Shown here: one piece after another, positions 1 through 7,913 of the stretch
Numbering within the stretch: the stretch's first letter is position 1
Layout of the letters: the number at the start of each line of letters is the position of its first letter
DNA from: Paenibacillus lignilyticus
GTDB lineage: Bacteria > Bacillota > Bacilli > Paenibacillales > Paenibacillaceae
NCBI RefSeq assembly: GCF_017942085.1
Contig: NZ_JAGKSP010000002.1
Coordinates: 682,001 to 746,000 of the forward strand
DNA: 64,000 nt
Direction of reading: 5' to 3'
Made by a program: the position numbers and the translations under genes
Notes under the pieces: generated by a model
Told to the model about the DNA's origin: nothing
The model's database searches: none
Seen by the model: the letters and a program-made list of their open reading frames with translations, nothing else

Positions 1-84
1 ACAGCTTGTCAGCATGGAGCTGCAGAGCGCAGCAGCTGCCAAGGTGTAAGTGATACGTTTGGATGTTAGCACCGGCATCTTCAT
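1..84 (-). CDS. Lipoprotein, N-terminal fragment (possibly a solute-binding protein)
   Basis: Only the first 28 codons are inside the window; the gene continues past the left edge. The ATG overlaps the TGA of the upstream sensor kinase gene as ATGA, and GGAGAGAAGGA lies just before it, so the two genes are translationally coupled. The visible peptide has basic residues, a hydrophobic stretch rich in Ala and Leu, and a lipobox-like end (M-L-T-S-C), which is a type II signal peptide. In YesM clusters such a gene is often a sugar-binding lipoprotein, but no binding-protein sequence is visible here, so the function is only a guess. Confidence 0.6.
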   Translation of the reverse strand, partial: MKMPVLTSKRITYTLAAAALCSSMLTSC

Positions 85-1961
85 TCCTTCTCTCCTCCCA
101 CGGTAGGCAGCTGCAGCATCACTTGTGTCCCCATGCCGGGCTGACTCGTCACCTGAATGCCATAGTTGGCACCGTAATGCAATTTAATGCGTTCATTCAC
201 ATTCCGCAGTCCAATTCCGGTTCCATACGAATTCGAATCATTGCCCTCATGTGAAAGCACGCCGTGCAAAGTACCGTTCAAACGCTCCAGTGTCTTCTCG
301 TCCATCCCGATTCCATCGTCGGTAAGCTGAACGAAGACAGCCTGCTCCGTCTTCCATGCCGATGCTTCGATGATCATCTTCGGTTTGTTATCGTCCATGC
401 CGTGATAGATCGCGTTCTCTACAATCGGCTGAAGCACCAGCTTAATCAGCGAATAGTTCAGCAGCTCATCCGATGCGTTTACCTTCAGCTCGAATCGGCC
501 TGGGTAACGGTAATTCAGAATGTCTACGTAGTATCGGATATGATTGATCTCGCTGCCAAGTATGACTTCTTCATTGAGATCGCTGATGCTGTAACGCAGC
601 AGCTTCCCGAGAATCGCCAGCATATCTGCTGCATCCGTATCATCATTGAGCTCGGCAGCCATCCGAATCGACTCCAAGGTGTTGTACATGAAATGCGGAT
701 TGATCTGGCTTTGCAGCGCATGCAGCTCCGCTTCCTTCTTCTTCGTTTCCATCAAGTAGATGTCTCGAATGAGATCATCGATGCGCAGAATCATCCGGTT
801 AAATTGATTGCCGAGCTGTCCGATTTCATCCCGGTGTTTGACTTGGAATTGAACGTTAAAATCGCCTTCCTGCACCTTCCTCATCAGCTTCATCATTTTC
901 CGCAGCGGCTTCGTCAGCGCGAAAGAGAAGAAGATCGAGATAAGCAGCGCGATGCCGATCGTCAGAAACGTAAGAATCCATGTCACATTGCGGATAACAG
1001 CCGTATTGCGCGTCAGCTCCTTTACCGGGATGGACGTAATTACCTTCCAATCCGTATGCGGTGAAGTGGTAAAGATATAGAGATGTCTCTCACCATTTTC
1101 CTCCAGATAGAAGCTCCCCTTCTCCCCTTGCGCCATCTTCACCATCGGCATGTTGCTAACATTCGTGGCCAACAGCTTCTTATCGCTGTCATAGATCACA
1201 TTGCCGTGCGTATCGAATATGAACGACTTGCCATGCGTGACTCCATCGAATTTGACGATTTGATCCTCGATCACGTTGATGTTGGCATCCACGGCGATGA
1301 GGCCGATATCATGCAGCGATTTGTCGATGATTTTGCGGACGACGGTAAACGCGTAGCGGGTGCTCTTCAAATTACTCGTATATTTCTGCGTGCTGATCAG
1401 CAGCGCTTCCCCTTTGGAATCGGCTGCACGCTCCATCCAGTATTGATAGCTTTCCTTAATGTTCAAGCGGATACCGCCGGACTTCGTCGAATAGTAACCG
1501 TTTCCATATTGATCGAAAATATAGACCGACGTAGCGCCCCGCTTGATCGTATTGATAAACGAAATATTCCCTTCTATGCCGCGCTGAATCGCCAGCAGCA
1601 AATCAAAATCCATCGGCGGCGTGCCGCTGTTCTCATCCGAAGAATATTGCGCGCGCTGTTCATGGTATTTGCCGGACTTGATCAGGTTTTGCTTAATATC
1701 ATCCTGATAGGCGGGAATGGATGAAATCCGGCTCATATCGTCGATGTAATCATCCACGCGGTCCATCATGTTGCCCAGCATCGTAGTGGAATAGGCGATG
1801 GTGTTCTGTTCAATCGAATCGGAATAATTGCGAAAGGAAACCGCCCCAATGAACGTAAGCGGCAATGTAATCAGCACCAGGAAAACAAGCAGCAGCTTGC
1901 GCTCCATCGGCATATCGCTAAATGCGGAGAATAGTTGTGAGAACCGCCTAATGGGATTCAT
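81..1961 (-). CDS. YesM-type sensor histidine kinase
   Basis: This is a 626-residue membrane sensor kinase of the HPK7/YesM family. Transmembrane segments lie near residues 23-43 and 328-349 and flank an extracellular region of about 285 residues that resembles a dCache sensor. A HAMP domain follows (about 350-403). The phosphoacceptor motif INPHFMYNTLE puts the His at about residue 423, and the ATPase shows an N box (VENAIYHG), DDGIGM and TGIGLRN. Such kinases usually phosphorylate an adjacent YesN-type AraC response regulator and control sugar uptake. Here the next gene encodes a lipoprotein and there is no regulator on the upstream side, so the partner is either beyond the left edge or elsewhere. 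The nearest Shine-Dalgarno (AAGGAG) is about 15 nt from the chosen ATG, so the start is not certain. Confidence 0.93.
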   Translation of the reverse strand: MNPIRRFSQLFSAFSDMPMERKLLLVFLVLITLPLTFIGAVSFRNYSDSIEQNTIAYSTTMLGNMMDRVDDYIDDMSRISSIPAYQDDIKQNLIKSGKYHEQRAQYSSDENSGTPPMDFDLLLAIQRGIEGNISFINTIKRGATSVYIFDQYGNGYYSTKSGGIRLNIKESYQYWMERAADSKGEALLISTQKYTSNLKSTRYAFTVVRKIIDKSLHDIGLIAVDANINVIEDQIVKFDGVTHGKSFIFDTHGNVIYDSDKKLLATNVSNMPMVKMAQGEKGSFYLEENGERHLYIFTTSPHTDWKVITSIPVKELTRNTAVIRNVTWILTFLTIGIALLISIFFSFALTKPLRKMMKLMRKVQEGDFNVQFQVKHRDEIGQLGNQFNRMILRIDDLIRDIYLMETKKKEAELHALQSQINPHFMYNTLESIRMAAELNDDTDAADMLAILGKLLRYSISDLNEEVILGSEINHIRYYVDILNYRYPGRFELKVNASDELLNYSLIKLVLQPIVENAIYHGMDDNKPKMIIEASAWKTEQAVFVQLTDDGIGMDEKTLERLNGTLHGVLSHEGNDSNSYGTGIGLRNVNERIKLHYGANYGIQVTSQPGMGTQVMLQLPTVGGEKE

Positions 1962-2284
1962 GTACGCGCTGACCGCTCCTTCTGCTTTACTACCTGATGC
2001 ACTACCTCACTCAATATACCAGAGAGGGGATGAAGCGGACAAACAAAAAGATGGGCTTGAGACATGCCGCGCAGAACGTACTCAAGTTGGACCCTCGTAC
2101 CTGCTCTAACCATAGACCGACCATACTCGGATCATACAACCAATCATATAACCAGCCATAGTCCAGTCCCGCCACTATGGATTGTAGCCATCGAGTACCA
2201 TAAAAACAGATCTAATAAACTAGTTAGTTGAACTGCCAAGTGACTCGCAATTAGAGGTGTGCAGCTTGGTAGCAGTCTCGTTCG

Positions 2285-2400
2285 TGGAGATAGATAATGC
2301 GGTATGTTGTTCAACAAAGTTAAATCCCGGTGACCGGCTACTTCAGCGGGGGACCCAGCTAGTAGGATTTCGTTACCAAGGCTAACTGTTGCTGCCTCGA
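2285..2400 (+). ncRNA. Possible remnant of a ydaO/c-di-AMP riboswitch
   Basis: On the plus strand GTTAAATC is followed by a short hairpin (CCGGTGACCGG) and then AGCGGGGGACCCA at 2345-2357. From memory of the family, UUAAUC followed by a hairpin and GCGGGGGACCCA matches the 5' part of the ydaO/yuaA riboswitch. The later conserved blocks (GGGGUGAA, GUAGGGC) are not visible, and no plus-strand gene follows. If real, it is a truncated or decayed copy. The match is short and could be chance. Confidence 0.2.
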
Positions 2401-2406
2401 TATCGC

Positions 2407-2594
2407 TCTAACGAATCGTAGGAGTCTTATTTTGGGGAAAATGATCACTTTTCAAATCTAACGAATCGTAGCGGTCTTATTTAGGCAAAACGGGGCGGAA
2501 TGAGGCGTTTAAAGACCAAATAAAACCTGTAGGGTTCGTTAGAATTTCAAAACGAGCCATTTGGCGGAAATAAGACCTCTGTGATTCGTTAGCG
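2407..2594. repeat. 188-bp palindromic intergenic repeat element, copy 1
   Basis: Two direct copies of TCTAACGAATCGTAG (2407-2421 and 2457-2471), each followed by a GTCTTATTT word, are answered by two inverted, less exact copies (2527-2543 and 2579-2594), the last preceded by AAATAAGAC. The element as a whole can fold into a long imperfect hairpin. The same two-forward, two-reverse layout with nearly the same length is found at 43521-43706. It encodes nothing I can see. It resembles REP/BIME- or MITE-like intergenic elements in plan, but I do not recognise the family. Confidence 0.75.
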
Positions 2595-2640
2595 TCGACG
2601 CTTGCGCTCCGCCACGCCTCTCCGCGATATCTGCTGAAGG

Positions 2641-2852
2641 GGGATCAATGTCGAGGCCAGCTGTGAAATCACAATCGAGGTCTACTGTGGGATCATCCGC
2701 GAAGCCCGCAGGGAGATCATCGGCGAAGCCTGCTGGGGGATTATCATCGAAGCCTGCCGGAGGATCATCCGCGAAGTATGCGGGGGAGATTACCATAGAA
2801 GCCCGCAGGGGTTCATCCGAGAAGCATACCGGAGATCATCAGCGAGTCATCG
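2641..2852. repeat. 24-bp degenerate tandem repeat array
   Basis: About eight to nine imperfect units of roughly 24 bp follow the pattern GGATCATCCGCGAAGCCYGC. In translation this gives SSAKPAGG-like repeats on one strand and AGFADDPP-like repeats on the other. Neither frame has a ribosome binding site or a plausible protein beyond the array, and the plus-strand frame runs on antisense to the nucleoside phosphorylase gene. I therefore call it a non-coding repeat. Confidence 0.7.
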
Positions 2853-2871
2853 CACGCGACAAGCGGGCAGC

Positions 2872-2918
2872 AAAAAAGCCGCCTCAAATGTCGCACAGCG
2901 AAATTTTGAGACGGCTTC
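2872..2918 (-). terminator. Terminator of the nup/phosphorylase operon
   Basis: On the minus strand AAGCCGTCTCAAA pairs with TTTGAGGCGGCTT across a loop of about 18 nt and is followed by TTTTTT. It begins just after the stop codon of the nucleoside phosphorylase gene, closing the operon. Confidence 0.85.
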
Positions 2919-2924
2919 CATCTT

Positions 2925-3656
2925 TTACTTCTGCCCCGCCAGCATCACAACAGCGCGCAGCGCCGCGGCGATCTCTCGCTCGACGGCGTCCGCTACCACG
3001 TTCGTGTGCGGGTCGTACACTTCCGCGAGGTCGCTGTCGGCGTAGCCGTCCAGTGCGACGATGGCGCCGGCTCGTGCACCGCGAAGCGTCGCGACGACAT
3101 ACAGCGCCGCGATCTCCATCTCCACGGCGAGCGCACCCGCTTGTTTATACTTGCGGTGCGGAATCTCTTCCACACCGGTGAAGAACGCATCCAGCGAAAC
3201 GGTGATGCCTTTCTTCACGATGCCTTCGCTCTCCTGCGCCGCGGCGTACAGAGCGCTAACAACATCGCTGTCGCCGACGGCAGGAAAGCCGTCCGGCACC
3301 AGCTGGCGAGTCAGTCCCTCTGCACGCACCGCAGCGGTACTGACGATGAGGCTGCCCGCAGGATGGTCAGCCGAATACGAACCGGCCGTGCCTACGCGGA
3401 TCAGCGTCTTCACGCCTGCGCGGATCAGCTCCTCAAAGCAGACCGCTGCTCCGGCGGAACCCACGCCATGGCTTGTAACCAAGATAGGTACACCGTCGAT
3501 TTCACCGGTGAACGTCCGATATTCACGGCTGAATGCCAGCTCTCTGGCATTGTCCAGCTTCTTTGAGATCAGCTCGGCGCGCTTGGGATCCCCGCATACA
3601 ATCGCGAAATCCGCCGCATCCTCGCTATGAATTTGCAAAATAGGCATAAGTGTCAT
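2925..3656 (-). CDS. Nucleoside phosphorylase (PNP/UDP family)
   Basis: This 243-residue protein belongs to the trimer/hexamer-forming nucleoside phosphorylase family (DeoD/Udp fold), which splits nucleosides with phosphate into base and ribose 1-phosphate. The early VCGDPKRAE motif (phosphate site), SREYRTFTG, SHGVGSAGA and RVGTAGSY are typical, as are the later MEIAALY and the Asp near DGYADSD. I cannot tell purine from pyrimidine specificity. The ATG at 3656 shares one base with the stop of the upstream molybdoenzyme gene (TAATG), so I prefer it to the longer frame; ATG at 3647 is also possible. Its place at the end of the nucleoside transporter operon fits a role in breaking down imported nucleosides. 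Confidence 0.88.
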   Translation of the reverse strand: MTLMPILQIHSEDAADFAIVCGDPKRAELISKKLDNARELAFSREYRTFTGEIDGVPILVTSHGVGSAGAAVCFEELIRAGVKTLIRVGTAGSYSADHPAGSLIVSTAAVRAEGLTRQLVPDGFPAVGDSDVVSALYAAAQESEGIVKKGITVSLDAFFTGVEEIPHRKYKQAGALAVEMEIAALYVVATLRGARAGAIVALDGYADSDLAEVYDPHTNVVADAVEREIAAALRAVVMLAGQK

Positions 3657-4330
3657 TAGTCGAAGTCCACATCTTTCCACAAATCTTCCGGGAGACCTAA
3701 ATCTTCCCCGGAGAACCGTTCTTCACGGAAGGGATCCGCGACGTTATGGAAGCCGTTCCGCTCCCAGAAGCCCGGACGATCTTCTTTCATAAACTCGATC
3801 CCCGTAATCCACTTTGCGCTCTTCCAGAAGTACAAATGCGGTACAACAAGGCGGAGCGGGTATCCATGCTTTGGCGTCAACGGCTCTCCGTCAAACAAGA
3901 AAGCGAGCAGCACATTGTCGTTCAGCATATCTTCGATCGGCAGGTTCGTTTCATAGTCATTATCCGCATGGATCATGACATAGCGCGCTTCAGGCTTCAC
4001 GCCGAGCAACGGCAGCAAGTCCTTGAACAGAATGCCATCCCATGTCGTATCGAACTTCGACCAACGCGTCACACAGTGAATATCGCACAGCACTTGAGAT
4101 TGCTTCATCGTTTGCAGCTGCTCCAGCGAGAATTCCATCTCGTTCTCCACTTCACCGAAGATGCGCAGCCTCCAGTCCGGCAGCGAATAATTCGGCACTT
4201 CCCCTTCGTGCAAGATCGGGAAGCGCTCTGTCAGCGCTTGGCCCGGCGGCAGACGATGCGCCAGCGCTGCATCCACTTCCACCTGCGTGATCGGTTTCGC
4301 TTTCTTCAGGCGTTCTGCTTTATTGTTCAC
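3656..4330 (-). CDS. Sulfite oxidase-like molybdopterin enzyme (YuiH-type)
   Basis: This 224-residue cytoplasmic protein has the oxidoreductase molybdopterin-binding domain of the sulfite oxidase family. The Cys in DIHCVTRWSKF is the expected molybdenum ligand, and HGYPLRLVVP and YFWKSAKWI are characteristic. It lacks a signal peptide and the C-terminal dimerisation domain of true sulfite oxidases, as in B. subtilis YuiH; the substrate of this group is unknown. I chose the GTG at 4330 because AAGGAGG lies seven bases before it; a longer frame from 4357 has no such site. It sits 36 nt after nupQ and overlaps the phosphorylase start by one base, so it appears to be part of the nucleoside operon. 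Confidence 0.88.
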   Translation of the reverse strand: MNNKAERLKKAKPITQVEVDAALAHRLPPGQALTERFPILHEGEVPNYSLPDWRLRIFGEVENEMEFSLEQLQTMKQSQVLCDIHCVTRWSKFDTTWDGILFKDLLPLLGVKPEARYVMIHADNDYETNLPIEDMLNDNVLLAFLFDGEPLTPKHGYPLRLVVPHLYFWKSAKWITGIEFMKEDRPGFWERNGFHNVADPFREERFSGEDLGLPEDLWKDVDFD

Positions 4331-4366
4331 TTGATTACCTCCTTGAGCCTCGGCCATTCGATTTCA

Positions 4367-5290
4367 TTAACGGGAGCTTTCATTCGCTTTGCGCGCTTCC
4401 GCAAGATAGCTCTTATCCTTGAAGAAGAACATCATCACAAGCGTCACCACATAAGGCAGCATCATTGTAAAATGAGTCGGCAGCGCCAAGCCCTGCAGCC
4501 GAATGCTGATCGCATCCATAAACCCGAACAACAAGCTGGATGCGCCAACGCCAATCGGATTCGATTGACCGAGCATCGTCGCCACAAGAGCGATAAAGCC
4601 TCGGCCAGCGGTCATATTTTCGGTGAACATCGTCACTTGTCCAAGCGACAGCTGTGCGCCGGCTAATCCGCATAGTATGCCGCAGATCAGGACAGCGCCA
4701 TATTGAATCCGTTTGGACTTGATGCCGATGCTGCGCGCAGCAACCGGATTCTCGCCGACAGCCAGCAAACGGAAGCCGGATACCGTTCTAAACAAGAAAT
4801 ATTGAAAAACAAAAACAAGCAGGAATGCAGCATACACGAGCGGCGAATGCCCGGATAGAACGTCGCCGAGCCACGGTATATCTTTAATCAATGGTATGTC
4901 CCAGCCCGGCAAACCTTGCATGTTCTTATCGTAGTAAGCGCCTTTCACATTGAAGATTGCGCGCAGACTGAACGAGGTTAAGCCCAGCGCCAAGAAGTTT
5001 AGCGATATCCCGACGATGATGACATTGGCCCTAAGCTGAATGCTTAAATAAGCAAATATCATCGAGAACAGCATGACGCATACGACCGCAAAAGCAACAG
5101 CCAGCCATACATTGCCCATCAAGTAATTGCCGACGATTGCGAAGAAAGCGCCGAACAGCACAAGCCCTTCCAAGCCTACATTAAACAATCCAACGCGCGA
5201 GCAAATCGCGCCGCCGAGTGCGGCAAGCAGAATGGGTGTTACCATTCGTAGGGCAGAGTTAAACAGTGAAGCATCAAGCAATTGTTCCAC
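4367..5290 (-). CDS. nupQ: Nucleoside ABC transporter permease NupQ-like
   Basis: This 307-residue integral membrane protein of the BPD_transp_2 (RbsC/LivM-like) superfamily has about eight to ten hydrophobic helices. Its closest named relative by order and sequence is B. subtilis NupQ (YufQ), one of two permeases of the guanosine importer. The GTG start at 5290 has GAGGG about six bases upstream and lies inside the end of nupP (17-nt overlap). The motif GENPVAARSIGIKS is the cytoplasmic loop that meets the ATPase in this family. It forms the channel together with NupP. Confidence 0.9.
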   Translation of the reverse strand: MEQLLDASLFNSALRMVTPILLAALGGAICSRVGLFNVGLEGLVLFGAFFAIVGNYLMGNVWLAVAFAVVCVMLFSMIFAYLSIQLRANVIIVGISLNFLALGLTSFSLRAIFNVKGAYYDKNMQGLPGWDIPLIKDIPWLGDVLSGHSPLVYAAFLLVFVFQYFLFRTVSGFRLLAVGENPVAARSIGIKSKRIQYGAVLICGILCGLAGAQLSLGQVTMFTENMTAGRGFIALVATMLGQSNPIGVGASSLLFGFMDAISIRLQGLALPTHFTMMLPYVVTLVMMFFFKDKSYLAEARKANESSR

Positions 5291-6344
5291 CTTGAGCCCT
5301 CGCTTTCCTGCGTTTTAAGAAGACGTAGCTTAATTTAGCTGAGACGAAGAGAATCAGCGTAGCTTGGATGACGCTCGCAATCTCAAGCGGCACCTCCGTA
5401 TTGCGCTCTACGCCCATACCTCCGGTTTGCAAGGCAGCGAGCAATAACGATGCGAAAGCCGTGCCGAGCGGATGCGAGCCTGCTAGAAGCGTCGCCATAA
5501 TCCCCGACCAAGCATACCCCGGCGTAGACAACGAACCATCCAAATAGCGGTACTGCGTACCGAGCACCTCTACTGCACCGGCCAAGCCTGCGAAGCCGCC
5601 GCTGGCAATCATGCTGTAGAGCATCAGCTTGCCGCGCTGCACACCGCCGTAAGCAGCGAACAGCGGATTGTTGCCAAGCATGCGCGTTTCGTAGCCGCTC
5701 ACCGTATATTTCATATACAAATACAGCAGTACCGCGCCGAGAATCGCAATAATAAATCCGGCATGAAGACTCATGCCTTGAAACAATTTAGGAAGCCAGA
5801 CGCTCTGATCAATCATCTTCGTTTGCGACATCGCCGCCGAACCGGATGTATCCTTCAGCGGATAAGCCACCAAATAACCGGCAAACAAGGACGCAATGTA
5901 GTTGAGCAGAAGCGTCGTAATTAGCAAATTCATGCGGAATTTCGCATCCATCCAACCGGCAAAAGCAGACCAAATCCCGCCTGCCAGAATACCGGCAACC
6001 AGTGCCATGATAAGCCTGTACCAACCGGGACCCGGAACATATAGGGCGATCAATGCCGCACTAAGCCCGCCAAGAATCATTTGTCCCTCTGCGCCGAGGT
6101 TGAAGAACCCCGCTCGGAAGGCAAGCGTCGCGCCAAGTCCGACCAATATAATCGGCGTTGCGCGGGACAGCGTATTCGTTACAAAGTAGAAGCTGCCGAA
6201 TGCACCCTTCCACATCTCGGAGTACGTCTCCATAATGGATCCGCCAACAAGCGAGATGGCAATGGCACCAATCAGCAAGCCAAGTATGACAGCAATCACC
6301 GGCTGGAAGAGCGCGCCTGCAAATTGGGTGAGTTTACTTTTCAA
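5274..6344 (-). CDS. nupP: Nucleoside ABC transporter permease NupP-like
   Basis: This is a 356-residue multi-pass permease of the BPD_transp_2 family, the NupP (YufP) partner of NupQ. The first helix lies at about residues 12-34, and the coupling loop LGNNPLFAAYGGVQRGKLM is visible about two thirds of the way along. The start is TTG at 6344, with GGAGG eight or nine bases upstream, and it overlaps the nupO stop as TTGA. It is slightly longer than NupQ, as usual for the first permease of the pair. Confidence 0.9.
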   Translation of the reverse strand: MKSKLTQFAGALFQPVIAVILGLLIGAIAISLVGGSIMETYSEMWKGAFGSFYFVTNTLSRATPIILVGLGATLAFRAGFFNLGAEGQMILGGLSAALIALYVPGPGWYRLIMALVAGILAGGIWSAFAGWMDAKFRMNLLITTLLLNYIASLFAGYLVAYPLKDTSGSAAMSQTKMIDQSVWLPKLFQGMSLHAGFIIAILGAVLLYLYMKYTVSGYETRMLGNNPLFAAYGGVQRGKLMLYSMIASGGFAGLAGAVEVLGTQYRYLDGSLSTPGYAWSGIMATLLAGSHPLGTAFASLLLAALQTGGMGVERNTEVPLEIASVIQATLILFVSAKLSYVFLKRRKARAQGGTIA

Positions 6345-7837
6345 GCCTGCTTACCTCCTGCCATCAATAAACTAATCCGTTCTTCTGTCGCTTCTTCTGC
6401 AGTCAGCTCGCCAACGATCCGGCCTTCATTCATGACCAGGATCCGGTCAGACAGCTTCAGAATCTCCGTCAACTCCGACGAAACGAGCAGAATGGCGCCT
6501 TTCTCATTTCGTTTCTTAATCAGCTCGCCATGGATAATCTCCATCGCTCCGACATCAACACCGCGCGTTGGCTCTGCGGCGATAAGAAACGGCGTGCCTT
6601 GCGCCAGCTCTCTGGCTACGATCAGCTTCTGCAGGTTACCACCCGATAGAAACTGCGCTTTCGTGTCCGGCGAACCGGTTTTAATCTCAAACCGTTTGAT
6701 CCAGCCTTCCACCATGGAACGAATGCTCCGTCCACGCAGCATGCCGTAACGCTGCTCTCTGCGAGCATGTCCCATTACGCCGTTCTCAACGACGGTCGCA
6801 TCCTTAGCCGCGCCCCATTGATAGCGATCTTCGGGGATATGCGCAAGTCCAAGCTCGCGAATCTTCCGAACCGGGGCTCCGGTAATCTCCTTGCCTGCGA
6901 GCATCACTTGACCGCTGCCGATATCTACGAGTCCCGCGATCGCGCCGATCAGCTCCGATTGACCGTTGCCGGAAATCCCGGCAATGCCCACGATTTCGCC
7001 TGCTCTGACCGATAAGTTAACATCATTGACAAGCGGCTTCCCTTTATCGCCATTGACCGTAAGCGACTTTACTTCAAGCACAGCCGCGCCAAGCTCCGGC
7101 TCAGTGCGGGTCATTTCCACCAAATCGCGGCCAACCATCAGCCTGGAAATTTGTTCAACGCTGGTATGCTTGGCATCGACCACACCGGTCACGCGGCCAT
7201 CGCGAAGCACCGTAATCCGGTTCGCAACATCCATGATCTCTTGCAGCTTGTGGCTGATGATGATGAAGCTTTTCCCTTGTGCGGCAAGCCGTTTAATCGA
7301 TAGTAGCAGTTCCTTCACTTCAAGCGGCGTCAGTACGCCCGTCGGTTCATCCAGAATAATAATGTCCGCACCTTGGTGAAGCACCTTCAAAATTTCAACG
7401 CGCTGCTGAACGCCAAGCGAACAAGCCGACGTTTTCTTGCGGGGATCAACCGGCATCCCATACAAGCGTGACAACTCTTCAACCTCTGCAATCGCAGCTT
7501 TGCGGTTAAAGCCAATTCCGGAACTCGGCTCCCTTCCGATGACGATGTTCTCGGCTACCGTGAAGGAGGGAAACAGCATGAAATGCTGATGCACCATCCC
7601 AATTCCGCTGCGAATGGCATCCGATGGTGTGGAGAACGACTGCTCGGCGCCGTTAATCTGAATGGAGCCGCTGGTCGGTTTCTCCATGCCGTACAGAATG
7701 CGCATAAGCGTAGTTTTGCCGGCGCCATTCTCGCCCACGAGCGCATGAATTTCACCTTTGTTCAGCGTAAAATGGATATCGGTATTGGCTTTTACAGTAC
7801 CGTAAGCCTTCGTAATATTCTCCATGCTAAGCAACAT
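6341..7837 (-). CDS. nupO: Nucleoside ABC transporter ATPase NupO-like
   Basis: This 498-residue protein has two fused ABC ATPase domains, as in sugar and nucleoside importers (RbsA/NupO). The first domain has Walker A GENGAGKTT near residue 36, a signature region around SLGVQQRVE and Walker B IIILDEPTGVLTP. The second has a degenerate P-loop, GISGNGQSE, and signature LSGGNLQK. Degeneracy in one half is normal in this family. It energises uptake through NupPQ and lies in one operon with them, with a short overlap into nupP. Confidence 0.93.
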   Translation of the reverse strand: MLLSMENITKAYGTVKANTDIHFTLNKGEIHALVGENGAGKTTLMRILYGMEKPTSGSIQINGAEQSFSTPSDAIRSGIGMVHQHFMLFPSFTVAENIVIGREPSSGIGFNRKAAIAEVEELSRLYGMPVDPRKKTSACSLGVQQRVEILKVLHQGADIIILDEPTGVLTPLEVKELLLSIKRLAAQGKSFIIISHKLQEIMDVANRITVLRDGRVTGVVDAKHTSVEQISRLMVGRDLVEMTRTEPELGAAVLEVKSLTVNGDKGKPLVNDVNLSVRAGEIVGIAGISGNGQSELIGAIAGLVDIGSGQVMLAGKEITGAPVRKIRELGLAHIPEDRYQWGAAKDATVVENGVMGHARREQRYGMLRGRSIRSMVEGWIKRFEIKTGSPDTKAQFLSGGNLQKLIVARELAQGTPFLIAAEPTRGVDVGAMEIIHGELIKKRNEKGAILLVSSELTEILKLSDRILVMNEGRIVGELTAEEATEERISLLMAGGKQA

Positions 7838-7879
7838 TCGGCCGTTCTTCTCCTCTCATACCGTCTAAATAGGAAGAAA

Positions 7880-7903
7880 CCGGCTGTATGTTCATACAGC
7901 CGG
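7880..7903 (-). terminator. Hairpin between nupN and nupO (attenuating terminator)
   Basis: An 11-bp perfect stem (CCGGCTGTATG/CATACAGCCGG) with a two-base loop is followed on the minus strand by TTTCTTCC. It lies in the 76-nt gap after the binding-protein gene. Such hairpins usually let the binding protein be made in excess over the membrane components, by partial termination or by protecting the upstream mRNA. Confidence 0.75.
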
Positions 7904-7913
7904 CAGGGTGACA

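Larger units (their letters stand above)
1962..2871. other. 910-bp gene-free region with repeats
   Basis: No open frame here has a ribosome binding site or a recognisable protein. The part next to 1962 should hold the kinase promoter. From about 2290 to 2360 there is a riboswitch-like string, at 2407-2594 a palindromic repeat element, and at 2641-2852 a 24-bp tandem array. These three are listed separately. Between 2100 and 2280 I see only degenerate short repeats such as CCAT-containing words. Confidence 0.6.

Noticed and set aside
2255..2335. tRNA-like stretch with a D-arm-like GTGCAGCTTGGTAGCA and a T-arm-like GTTAAATCCC
   Set aside because: No seven-base acceptor stem, no convincing anticodon stem-loop at the right distance and no CCA; the resemblance is limited to the two short words.
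2407..2594. Insertion sequence remnant
   Set aside because: There is no transposase coding trace and no flanking duplication that I could see; it is described as a palindromic repeat only.
2648..3181. Plus-strand open frame of 177 codons with SSAKPAGG repeats
   Set aside because: It has no ribosome binding site, comes from a 24-bp repeat and runs on antisense to the nucleoside phosphorylase gene.
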